A DNA stretch of 28,834 nt from an uncultured Alphaproteobacteria bacterium (GTDB lineage Bacteria > Pseudomonadota > Alphaproteobacteria > Caulobacterales > Caulobacteraceae), in assembly GCA_903933475.1 (NCBI GenBank), contig CAIZKE010000353.1:1-28834 (forward strand), written 5' to 3'. Positions 16,024 through 22,323 of this stretch are shown here, piece after piece (position 1 is the stretch's first letter; every line of letters begins with the position of its first letter). The translations under genes were made by a program, and so were the position numbers. The notes under the pieces are model-generated. The model worked only from the letters and a program-made list of their open reading frames with translations. It was not told the DNA's origin and searched no databases.

Positions 16024-16073
16024 AGATCCTGTTCCGATAAGTGGGAACCGGTTACCGGATTCAATCAGGATCT
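16024..16073. repeat. Inverted-repeat element with a GANTC site upstream of dnaQ
   Basis: AGATCCTG (16024-16031) and CAGGATCT (16066-16073) form a perfect 8-bp inverted repeat enclosing 34 bp with the nested motif GGGAACCGGTTACCGG. A GATTC (16058-16062), i.e. a GANTC methylation site of CcrM type, lies near one arm. Inverted-repeat intergenic elements with a CcrM site (CIR sequences) are described in Caulobacter; identity with those families needs an alignment. Confidence 0.55.
16036..16064 (-). promoter_or_regulatory. dnaQ: Candidate dnaQ promoter overlapping a GANTC site
   Basis: On the minus strand TTGAAT (16064-16059), a 17-bp spacer and CTTATC (16041-16036). The GAATC methylation site (16062-16058) overlaps the last bases of the -35 hexamer. 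The predicted transcript starts near 16029, about 60 nt before ATG 15969. Confidence 0.4.
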
Positions 16074-16086
16074 CACTTTTTGAACT

Positions 16087-16137
16087 TAGAGCCTGTTTTG
16101 CCCCTTCAGACGTTCCAGCTGAAAGGGACCGGCCCTA
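16087..16137. repeat. Palindromic intergenic repeat, copy B (supplies the coaE stop codon)
   Basis: A 51-bp palindrome from TAGAGCC to GGCCCTA. On the minus strand CCCTTTCAG and CTGAAGGGG pair perfectly over 9 positions (one G-U) around a 9-base loop. The core CAGACGTTCCA is identical to copy A at 6062-6108, and the 36-bp alignment 16102-16137 / 6073-6108 has no gaps. As in copy A, the final CTA is the stop codon (TAG) of the adjacent minus-strand gene, here coaE. No poly-U run follows. Confidence 0.75.
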
Positions 16138-16746
16138 TGCGCGCCTGGAGGTCCAGGAGGGATGGCGGAGGGCGGCCAGAATCCGCGTCACCTCTGCCCT
16201 GGCGGGCTCGAGGCCACCGCCGGTTTCGATGACGAAATCCGCCCGGGCGCGCTTGTCCGCATCAGGGGTCTGGCGCGAGAGGATGGCGTCCAGGCGTTCC
16301 GGGGTCATGCCCTCCCGGGCGAGCACCCTGGCCCTCTGGACATCCGGGGGGGCCGTGACCACAGCCACGGCGTCCATGTTGCGCTCGCCCCCGGTCTCGA
16401 AGAGGAGTGGAATGTCGAAGACCAGGATGTCCGCGCCCGAGGCCTCGGCCTGGAGGAGGAATTCGGCCCGGTCCCGGCCCAGCAGGGGGTGAACCACGGT
16501 GTTCAGCCGGGTCATGGCCGCATCGTCCCCGAGGACCCTCAGCCTCAGGGCCTCCCGGTTCACCGCACCGTCCCAGGTCACGCCGGGGAAGGCAGCCTCG
16601 AGAGGCTCCACCGCGGCGCCCCCTTTCAGGTAGAGCGCGGCCACCGCTGCGTCGGCGTCGTAGACCGGGACGCCAGCCTCCCGGAACATCTGCGCCGTGG
16701 TGGACTTGCCCATGCCGATGGAGCCGGTCAGGCCGAGGTGGATCAT
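16135..16746 (-). CDS. coaE: Dephospho-CoA kinase
   Basis: A 203-residue P-loop kinase adding the 3'-phosphate to dephospho-CoA, last step of CoA synthesis. GSIGMGKST at 8-16 is the Walker A loop; VYDADAAVAALY (about 28-39) is the substrate-binding DxD block; VFDIPLLFETG and RQTPDADKRARADFVI are the core and lid motifs. ATG 16746 overlaps the aroE stop (ATGA). It is the last gene of the ppsR-maf-aroE-coaE operon; its stop codon lies within palindromic repeat copy B, which may form the transcript 3' end. Confidence 0.96.
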   Translation of the reverse strand: MIHLGLTGSIGMGKSTTAQMFREAGVPVYDADAAVAALYLKGGAAVEPLEAAFPGVTWDGAVNREALRLRVLGDDAAMTRLNTVVHPLLGRDRAEFLLQAEASGADILVFDIPLLFETGGERNMDAVAVVTAPPDVQRARVLAREGMTPERLDAILSRQTPDADKRARADFVIETGGGLEPARAEVTRILAALRHPSWTSRRA

Positions 16747-17597
16747 TCCGCGTCTCCGAGGATTTGGAGGACCCGGCCGCGGACATCGCAGCCGGCGGGG
16801 GGCCTCTGGCCGAAGAAGGCCTCGAAGGCGGGCATGGCCTGGCCAATCAGCATGTCGAGGCCATCCACGGTGACGAGGCCACGCGCCGCGCCGGCCAGGA
16901 GGAAGGGGGTCCGGAGAGGACGGTAAGTCATGTCCATAACCACGGCGTGGGCCGGGGCTGCCGTCAGGTCCGGCGGCGGCGCGGCGGCCTCGTCCAGTCC
17001 GGCGGAACTGGCGTTGATGATGGCCGCGGCACCGTCGAGGGCGTCGGCAGCGTCGGCGAGGTCAAAAATGCGGATCGCACCGCCGAGCGCTGTCGACAAG
17101 GCTTCTGCCCGCGCCCGGGTCCGATTGACGATGCGGACCTCAGGACAGCCGGCCGCCAGGAAGGTGGCCGCGGCACCCCGGGCTGCGCCGCCGGCGCCGA
17201 AGAAGACGGCCGGTCCCCGGTCCGGACGGAAACCTGGTGCCTGCCGGGCAAAGGCGTAGAGCAGGCCCTCACCGTCCGTATTGTCGGCCGCCACGGTGCC
17301 GTCCTGGCGGAAGAGAAGGAGGTTGGCTGCACCGGCCGCCTGCGCCCGGCCCGAGACATGGTCAGCGGCGGCGAGAGCGTCGGTCTTGAAAGGCAGGGTG
17401 ACGTTCAGTCCCGCCAGGGACCCTCCGCGGAAGCCGTCGACGAAGGCGGCGAACCTCCCGGGGGCGACGCTGAAGGCCAGGTAGGCGCCGTCCAGGCCGG
17501 CGGCTTCAAGCCAGGTGTTGTGCAGGACGGGGCTGAGGGAGTGGGCGATGGGGTGGCCCACCACCCCGGCCAGGCGGGTGGCGGCGGTGAGGTTCAT
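16743..17597 (-). CDS. aroE: Shikimate dehydrogenase (NADP+)
   Basis: A 284-residue enzyme reducing 3-dehydroshikimate to shikimate in aromatic amino-acid synthesis. Substrate site: HSLSPVLHN (residues 19-27) and LNVTLPFK with catalytic Lys71 (Phe70 replaces the common His or Tyr); Asn92 and Asp108 in ADNTDGEG complete the site. GAGGAARG is the dinucleotide loop and VNRTRARAE the NADP-specific loop. MDMTYRPLRTPFL and DGLDMLIGQAMPAFEAFFGQ are C-terminal family blocks. Both ends overlap neighbours by four bases (ATGA), showing tight coupling with maf and coaE. Confidence 0.95.
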   Translation of the reverse strand: MNLTAATRLAGVVGHPIAHSLSPVLHNTWLEAAGLDGAYLAFSVAPGRFAAFVDGFRGGSLAGLNVTLPFKTDALAAADHVSGRAQAAGAANLLLFRQDGTVAADNTDGEGLLYAFARQAPGFRPDRGPAVFFGAGGAARGAAATFLAAGCPEVRIVNRTRARAEALSTALGGAIRIFDLADAADALDGAAAIINASSAGLDEAAAPPPDLTAAPAHAVVMDMTYRPLRTPFLLAGAARGLVTVDGLDMLIGQAMPAFEAFFGQRPPAGCDVRGRVLQILGDAE

Positions 17598-18193
17598 GGC
17601 AGAAGGACGCCTTCCCCCCGAAGGAACTCCAGGAGGCCGGTGAGGGGCAGGCCGAGAATGCTGAAATAATCCCCGGTGATCTCGGAAAAGAGCTGTACCC
17701 CCGGCCCTTCGAGCCGGTAGGCGCCCACGGAGCCAAGCAGGGCCTCTCCCTCTGCGGAGATATAGGCCTCAAGGAAGGCCGGGCTGAAGTCGCGCATGAC
17801 CAGTTCGGCAGTGGAGAGGGTCTCCCAGACGATCTCGCCCGAACGCGCCACCGCCACGGCGGCGTGGAGGGCGTGCCGGTGGCCCCTCATGGCCCAGAGC
17901 CGCTCGGCGGCGGCCTCCAGGGTGGGGGGCTTGTCGTGCAGCCGGCCCTCGAAATCGAGGGTCTGGTCGGCACCGATCACCAGGCCCGGGCGCAGATACG
18001 AGACCGCCAGGGCCTTCTCGCGCGCCAGGGCCGAGGCGATGGCTGCGGGGCCAGCACCCTCAGCCAGCATCCGCGCCTTCAGTATGTCTTCGTCCAACCC
18101 GGAATCCGCAGGCTCGAAGGGAACCCCTGCACCCCGCAGGACGGCAGAGCGCGCCGCGCTCCTTGAGGCCAGGATGACGTTGGGAGCCTTCAT
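17594..18193 (-). CDS. maf: Maf-family nucleoside triphosphate pyrophosphatase
   Basis: A 199-residue Maf/HAM1-like house-cleaning enzyme that hydrolyses non-canonical or modified NTPs to the monophosphate. VILASRSAARSAVLR (residues 6-20) is the phosphate-binding motif, VIGADQTL holds Asp76, and GSVGAYRLEG and ITGDYFSILGLPL close the active site. The DQ pair resembles the YceF (7-methyl-GTP) subgroup more than dTTP/UTP-specific Maf, but this is a weak guide. ATG 18193 overlaps the ppsR stop, and the aroE start overlaps this stop. Confidence 0.92.
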   Translation of the reverse strand: MKAPNVILASRSAARSAVLRGAGVPFEPADSGLDEDILKARMLAEGAGPAAIASALAREKALAVSYLRPGLVIGADQTLDFEGRLHDKPPTLEAAAERLWAMRGHRHALHAAVAVARSGEIVWETLSTAELVMRDFSPAFLEAYISAEGEALLGSVGAYRLEGPGVQLFSEITGDYFSILGLPLTGLLEFLRGEGVLLP

Positions 18194-19038
18194 GGGGTGA
18201 CCTCCGTCGCAGGGCGGTTGTCCTGCAGCAGGTTGAGCACCGCCGCCGCCGTCTCCTCGACCGATCTGCGGGTGACATCGATTACCGGCCAGCCCTGGCG
18301 CTCATAGAGCCGGCGCGCCTGCACCACCTCCTCGCGGACCGCCTCCATGTCCGTGTAGCTGGTGTCCCGGTTCTCCCGAAGGGACAGAAGGCGGTTTCGC
18401 CGGATCTGGATGAGTCGGTCGGGAGAGATGGTCAGTCCGACGATCAGCGCCTTTTCTAGCTGGTTCAGCTTTTCCGGGACCGGGGCACCCGGAACCAGGG
18501 GGACGTTGGCGGCGCGGATCCCCCGATGGGCCAGGTAGATGCAGGTGGGTGTCTTGGACGTCCGCGAGACCCCCACAAGGACGACATCCGCCTGGTCCAG
18601 CTCCTGGCCGCCCTGCCCGTCGTCGTGACCGATCGCGTAGTTCAGGGCATCCATCCGATTGAAATAATCGGTGTCCAGAGCGTGCTGGACACCAACCCTG
18701 CGGGTCAGGGAGGCACCAAGATAGCGCGACAGGGCAGAGACCAGGGGGTCCAGGGCGGCGATGCAGGGCATGTCCAGCCGCCGGCATCCATCTTCCAAAA
18801 GGGTCCTGAGGTTGTCATCGACGATGGTGTGCATGACCATGCCCGGGGCCGCCTCGATGTCCGAAAGGGCCCGCTCAAGTTGCCGGGGAGAGCGTACCAG
18901 GGCGTAATAGTGCTCGATGGGCAGGACGTTCTCGAACCTCGCACAGACGGCTCTGGCCATGGCGTTGAGGGTTTCGCCCGTGGAATCGGACACCAGATGT
19001 ACGTGGAAGAAGGTCGCAAAACGTGAGGCGGAGGTCAT
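18190..19038 (-). CDS. Pyruvate, water/phosphate dikinase regulatory protein (DUF299/PPSR kinase-pyrophosphorylase)
   Basis: A 282-residue bifunctional regulator of the family that phosphorylates (ADP-dependent) and dephosphorylates (Pi-dependent) PEP synthase or pyruvate-phosphate dikinase on a threonine. FHVHLVSDSTGETLNAMARA opens the domain and LVGVSRTSKTPTCIYLAHRG contains the P-loop-like nucleotide site. I start at ATG 19038, because the alternative GTG 19098 would add 20 poorly conserved residues that overlap origin sequence. Which dikinase it controls is not visible. It is the first gene leftward from the putative origin, divergent from hemE, the position of the equivalent gene next to Caulobacter Cori. 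Coupled to maf by ATGA. Confidence 0.92.
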   Translation of the reverse strand: MTSASRFATFFHVHLVSDSTGETLNAMARAVCARFENVLPIEHYYALVRSPRQLERALSDIEAAPGMVMHTIVDDNLRTLLEDGCRRLDMPCIAALDPLVSALSRYLGASLTRRVGVQHALDTDYFNRMDALNYAIGHDDGQGGQELDQADVVLVGVSRTSKTPTCIYLAHRGIRAANVPLVPGAPVPEKLNQLEKALIVGLTISPDRLIQIRRNRLLSLRENRDTSYTDMEAVREEVVQARRLYERQGWPVIDVTRRSVEETAAAVLNLLQDNRPATEVTP

Positions 19039-19149
19039 GGCCGGGGTGACGCTCGGTTCGGGGCCTGGAGGGAAACCTGTGGACGAAACTGTCGACACCC
19101 TCTTAGCCGATGTCGCCCAGGGTGGGGAGAAAACACCTGGCGACAGAGC

Positions 19150-19198
19150 GGATCAAACAGGCGATCGCAAGAGCGGGTGTGAAACTGCCGTTTGATCC
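19150..19198. promoter_or_regulatory. Inverted pair of G-box-like DnaA motifs
   Basis: GGATCAAAC (19150-19158) and GTTTGATCC (19190-19198) are exact inverted copies 40 bp apart. The right copy continues as TGATCCACC, the form of the moderate-affinity G-boxes described in Caulobacter Cori. Binding by DnaA is inferred. Confidence 0.5.
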
Positions 19199-19276
19199 AC
19201 CGGAGCCGCTAGCTGTGGACCGATGGACTACAAGGTTAACGAATGGGGCATATGGGCGGCCGCCCAGGAGAACTTC

Positions 19277-19306
19277 TTCACTGCAATTCCCCAAAAATCC
19301 TTTTAT
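19277..19306 (+). promoter_or_regulatory. hemE: Candidate hemE promoter inside the origin
   Basis: TTCACT (19277-19282), an 18-bp spacer and TTTTAT (19301-19306) is the best sigma70-like match reading toward hemE, each hexamer matching at 4 of 6. Caulobacter Cori carries promoters for hemE within the origin, so a promoter here is expected; its exact position is uncertain. Confidence 0.3.
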
Positions 19307-19307
19307 A

Positions 19308-19320
19308 TTTCAAGTTATTA
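19308..19320 (+). promoter_or_regulatory. IHF-like site next to the DnaA box
   Basis: TTTCAAGTTATTA matches the IHF core WATCAANNNNTTR with one mismatch, in the most AT-rich part of the gap and four bases before the DnaA box. IHF is a known bender of Cori; the call is tentative because IHF cores are degenerate. Confidence 0.35.
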
Positions 19321-19324
19321 CGGC

Positions 19325-19333
19325 TTTTCCACA
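19325..19333 (+). promoter_or_regulatory. DnaA box in putative origin
   Basis: TTTTCCACA differs at one base from the TTATCCACA consensus and directly follows the AT-rich patch and the IHF-like site, the place where an initiator-anchoring box is expected. Confidence 0.6.
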
Positions 19334-19535
19334 GATGAGTCCAGCCGTCTCCTGAGACAGTGGATGAACCGTGCAGACGACGGTGGACCCCGATGGGAAA
19401 ACGGCATCTATCCCCGGTTTCTGCCGCCCCTCTACCCCTACGACTCCAAAAGAAAGATCTTCAAGTCGGAAGGAAGGAAACGGTTCTCTGATCCCCACGC
19501 TTGAGCGGAAAGGCTTGGCGAGGTTTAAGGGCCCC

Positions 19536-20567
19536 ATGTCTGACGCCTCGACTCCCAAGCTGCTGCGAACCCTGGCCGGCGAAGGCTTTGCGCGCCCTCC
19601 CGTCTGGTTCATGCGGCAGGCGGGACGCTCGCTTCCCGAGTACCGGGAGCTCCGGACCCGGGCCAAGGACTTCCTCGCCTTCTGCTACGATCCGGAGATG
19701 GCCGCCGAGGCGACCCTCCAGCCCATGCGGCGGTTCCCCTTCGACGCGGCCATTGTTTTCGCTGACATCCTGCTCATCCCCCAGGCCCTGGGCCAGGAGG
19801 TCTGGTTCGAGGCCGGGGAGGGCCCGCGCCTTGGGGCCTTGCCAGAGATTGCCGCCCTGGCGGGTGAAATCGAGGCGTCGACGGGACGACTGGCCTCGAT
19901 TGGCGAGACGCTGACCCGGGTGCGCGCTGCGTTGGAACCCGAACGGGCGCTGATCGGCTTTGCCGGGGCGCCCTGGACAGTCGCCACCTACATGATCGAG
20001 GGACGGGGATCGGACCGGTCGGGGGCCCGAAGCTTTGCCTACGCCCAGCCCGAGGTCCTGGACCGGATCCTGGAGATCCTCAGCGATGCTACCGCCAGGT
20101 ACCTGGTGATGCAGGCCAGGAGCGGCGCCCAAGTCCTCAAGCTCTTCGAAAGCTGGGCCGAAGGTCTGGCCGAGGATGTCTTCGAAAGGGTCGTTATCCG
20201 GCCACATCAGGACATCATCCGTCGAGTCCGCGCCGCTGGCGTCGACGCCCCCTTCATCGGTTTCCCGAGGGGGGCCGGGGTGCTCGTAGACCGATACGCC
20301 GAAGCCGTGCCAGTCCAGGCGGTGGCGCTCGACACCCAGGCCAGCCTGGCTCAGGGTCGGCGGATCCAGGCGGGGGGCAAGACCATCCAGGGGGCCCTCG
20401 ACAATCTTCTGCTGCGCGTGGGTGGTGACGCCATGGACGCCCGGATCGACACCCTTATCGAGGCCTGGTCGCCGGGTCCCTACATCTTCAATCTTGGGCA
20501 CGGCGTCCTGCCCGATACCCCTGTCGCCAATATCGAACGCGCCGTCCGAAGGATCACTGGGAAATGA
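19536..20567 (+). CDS. hemE: Uroporphyrinogen decarboxylase
   Basis: A 343-residue enzyme removing four carboxyl groups from uroporphyrinogen III to give coproporphyrinogen III. WFMRQAGRSLPEYRELR near residue 20 and FPFDAAIVFADILLIPQALG near 70 are the two PROSITE-type signatures, with the substrate arginines and the catalytic aspartate. GFAGAPWTVATYMIEG and FNLGHGVLPDTP are also conserved. The start is ATG 19536; the frame is open from 19371, but that part lies in the origin. First gene rightward from the origin; its stop overlaps the hemH start by four bases. The cytoplasmic product feeds the heme pathway. Confidence 0.97.
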   Translation: MSDASTPKLLRTLAGEGFARPPVWFMRQAGRSLPEYRELRTRAKDFLAFCYDPEMAAEATLQPMRRFPFDAAIVFADILLIPQALGQEVWFEAGEGPRLGALPEIAALAGEIEASTGRLASIGETLTRVRAALEPERALIGFAGAPWTVATYMIEGRGSDRSGARSFAYAQPEVLDRILEILSDATARYLVMQARSGAQVLKLFESWAEGLAEDVFERVVIRPHQDIIRRVRAAGVDAPFIGFPRGAGVLVDRYAEAVPVQAVALDTQASLAQGRRIQAGGKTIQGALDNLLLRVGGDAMDARIDTLIEAWSPGPYIFNLGHGVLPDTPVANIERAVRRITGK

Positions 20568-21610
20568 GCCGCCTCGCCGTCGTCCTCTTCAATCTTGGGG
20601 GTCCGGACGGTCCGGACGCCGTTCGCCCCTTCCTGTTCAACCTGTTCCGGGACCGGGCCATCATCGGCGCACCAGCACCCATCCGCTATCCCCTGGCCGC
20701 CTTCATCTCCGCCACCCGCGCCAAGGGCGCCCGGGCCAACTATGCCATCATGGGCGGGGGCTCTCCCCTCCTCCCGGAGACCCGACGGCAGGCCGAAGCC
20801 CTGGAAGCCGAGTTGAATCGGAGTGAGCCCGGCCGGGAAAGCCGGGTCTTCATCTCCATGCGCTACTGGAAGCCGTTCGCGCCTGAGACCGCGCAGGCAG
20901 TGGCCGCCTGGAACCCAGACGAAATCGTCCTCCTCCCCCTGTACCCGCAGTACTCGAGCACCACTTCGGAGTCGTCCCTGTCGGACTGGGAGCGCGCCTA
21001 CCGCGGGCCGGGCCGGACACGGTCGGTCTGCTGCTATCCGACCCTCGAGGGGCTGGTCGAGGCCCATGCCCAGGCCATTCGGTCCGCCTGGGAGAAGGGC
21101 GGCCGCCCTGAAGGTCTTCGGCTCCTGTTTTCCGCCCATGGGCTGCCGGAGACGGTCGTGGCCGGCGGCGATCCCTACCAGGTCCAGATCGAGGCGACGG
21201 CTGCGGCAGTCGCTGCCCGGCTTCCAGAGCTCCCGGATTGGCGCATCAGTTACCAGAGCCGGGTCGGGCCTCTGAAATGGATCGGCCCGGCCACGGACGA
21301 CGAGATCCGCAGGGCAGGCGGGGAAGGCCTGGGGGTGATCGTCTCGCCGATCGCCTTTGTCTCCGAGCATGTGGAGACCCTGGTCGAGCTGGACCATGAA
21401 TATGCCGAGCTGGCCCACGAGGCAGGTTGCCCGGTCTGGATACGGGCCGCGACACCGGGGGTCGATCCGGGCTTTATCAGCGCGCTGGGCGGAGCCGTGG
21501 ACAGGGCGCTTGGACGCGCTTCGGGTCCTGCGCCGGACGGTAGCTGGACCTGCCCGGCGTCCTGCAAGCGGTGCCCGGTCGGACAGATGGGAAAGAAGAG
21601 CCGCCGATGA
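20564..21610 (+). CDS. hemH: Ferrochelatase, probably [2Fe-2S]-containing
   Basis: A 348-residue enzyme inserting Fe(II) into protoporphyrin IX. FNLGGPDGPDAVRPFL opens the protein; SAHGLP contains catalytic His192; SEHVETLVELDHEY carries the acidic metal-path residues (Glu268, Glu272). Cysteines at 330, 334 and 337 in the C-terminal WTCPASCKRCP, plus Cys156/157 in the middle (VCCYP), fit the internal-plus-C-terminal cysteine plan of [2Fe-2S] ferrochelatases reported for Caulobacter and Mycobacterium. Cluster presence is inferred from this pattern. Coupled to hemE and hemJ by ATGA overlaps on both sides, an economical late-heme operon. Confidence 0.95.
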   Translation: MSRLAVVLFNLGGPDGPDAVRPFLFNLFRDRAIIGAPAPIRYPLAAFISATRAKGARANYAIMGGGSPLLPETRRQAEALEAELNRSEPGRESRVFISMRYWKPFAPETAQAVAAWNPDEIVLLPLYPQYSSTTSESSLSDWERAYRGPGRTRSVCCYPTLEGLVEAHAQAIRSAWEKGGRPEGLRLLFSAHGLPETVVAGGDPYQVQIEATAAAVAARLPELPDWRISYQSRVGPLKWIGPATDDEIRRAGGEGLGVIVSPIAFVSEHVETLVELDHEYAELAHEAGCPVWIRAATPGVDPGFISALGGAVDRALGRASGPAPDGSWTCPASCKRCPVGQMGKKSRR

Positions 21611-22062
21611 ACCTCTACGACCTCCTTCGGGGTCTCCATATCCTGGCGGTGATCGCCTGGATGGCCGGCATGTTGTACCTGCCGCGGCTCTTCGCCTACC
21701 ACGCGAACGCGGTGCCTGGGTCGGAGATGGACCTGACCTTCCAGACCATGGAGCTGAAGCTGTACAGGATCATCATGGGGCCGGCGATGATCGCTGCCCT
21801 CCTGCTGGGCCTGGGTCTGATCTGGGTGGATGCCACACAGAGGTTGGGCGGATGGGGCTTCCTGCTCGAGGCTTGGATGCTCGTGAAGCTCGCCGGCGTC
21901 GTCTTCCTGATCGGCTGGCATCACTTCCTGGGCGCCGCGCAAAAGCGGTTTGTCGCCGGAACCAACACCCGGTCGAACCGGTTCTGGCGCGCTACGAACG
22001 AACTTCCCTTCCTGGCGGCCATCGTCATGGTTCTCGCTGTCACCCTCGAATTCGGTCGTTAG
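21607..22062 (+). CDS. hemJ: Protoporphyrinogen IX oxidase HemJ
   Basis: A 151-residue membrane protein with four predicted helices. LLRGLHILAVIAWMAGMLYLPRLFAYH near the N-terminus contains the conserved His11 region of HemJ (UPF0093), LEAWMLVKLAGVVFLIGWHHFLG has the conserved lysine and later histidines, and the end reads NELPFLAAIVMVLAVTLEF. HemJ oxidises protoporphyrinogen IX to protoporphyrin IX at the inner membrane, the step just before ferrochelatase. The start is ATG 21607, inside the hemH stop (ATGA). Its stop TAG begins the string TAGAGCCTG, the same nine bases that open palindromic repeat copy B, although the rest of that repeat is absent here. Confidence 0.94.
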   Translation: MNLYDLLRGLHILAVIAWMAGMLYLPRLFAYHANAVPGSEMDLTFQTMELKLYRIIMGPAMIAALLLGLGLIWVDATQRLGGWGFLLEAWMLVKLAGVVFLIGWHHFLGAAQKRFVAGTNTRSNRFWRATNELPFLAAIVMVLAVTLEFGR

Positions 22063-22323
22063 AGCCTGCGGGGCGTTGGAAAATCGGTCAGAAGCCCGCT
22101 GGACCGGTCACCAGGCTTGACCCGGCGTGGCGGCTGTGGTTCGGCTGGCACGCTTCCCTCCGCCCCTATCGGCACTGGGGGCCCCCGCCTCTTGCCGGAC
22201 TCACGCGCCATCCCAGGGATCGGCCAGAGCTCCCGGAACGAAAACATTTGAACGGACCTGGGTGACTCCGCCCGGGATCCCTGTCGCCGGCGGAAGCGCC
22301 TGGCGCCGTCAGGACTGCGCATA
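22063..22323. other. hemJ-rho intergenic region / rho leader
   Basis: 261 bp without a supportable gene. It holds two GACTC (GANTC) sites (about 22199 and 22264), a GGGGGCCCCC palindrome (22178-22187), and no convincing -35/-10 pair or terminator. Long rho leaders are used for autoregulation in E. coli; whether this applies here is unknown. Confidence 0.4.

Larger units (their letters stand above)
19039..19535. other. Putative chromosomal replication origin (Cori-like)
   Basis: The 497-bp non-coding gap between the divergent ppsR-type gene and hemE is the site of the Caulobacter origin. Seen in the sequence: an AT-rich patch at 19284-19328 in an otherwise GC-rich region; a near-consensus DnaA box TTTTCCACA (19325-19333); G-box-like TGATCC motifs as a 9-bp inverted pair (19150-19158 and 19190-19198, the latter extending to TGATCCACC) and TGATCCCCA (19489-19497); weaker boxes TGTGGACGA (19078) and TGTGGACCG (19214); an IHF-like site (19308-19320); and two GANTC sites (19337, 19442). 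Only two TTAA half-sites occur (19236, 19525) and no full CtrA TTAA-N7-TTAA. A 93-codon open frame at 19223-19504 lies across these motifs and is not considered a gene. Confidence 0.82.

Noticed and set aside
16407..17669. Plus-strand open frame of 420 codons opposite coaE-aroE
   Set aside because: Antisense shadow; the minus-strand genes have intact active-site motifs and coupled starts.
19192..19218. TTGATCC ... GCTAGCTG as the hemE promoter
   Set aside because: The spacing is one base too short for the Caulobacter housekeeping pattern and the TTGATCC is better explained as a G-box.
19223..19504. Open frame of 93 codons on the plus strand in the origin gap
   Set aside because: It lies across the DnaA box, IHF-like site and AT patch, has low-complexity non-conserved sequence and no ribosome site; treated as non-coding.
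22178..22187. GGGGGCCCCC palindrome in the rho leader as a terminator for hemJ
   Set aside because: It has no loop and no following T run, so it cannot form a standard intrinsic terminator; probably chance in GC-rich DNA.
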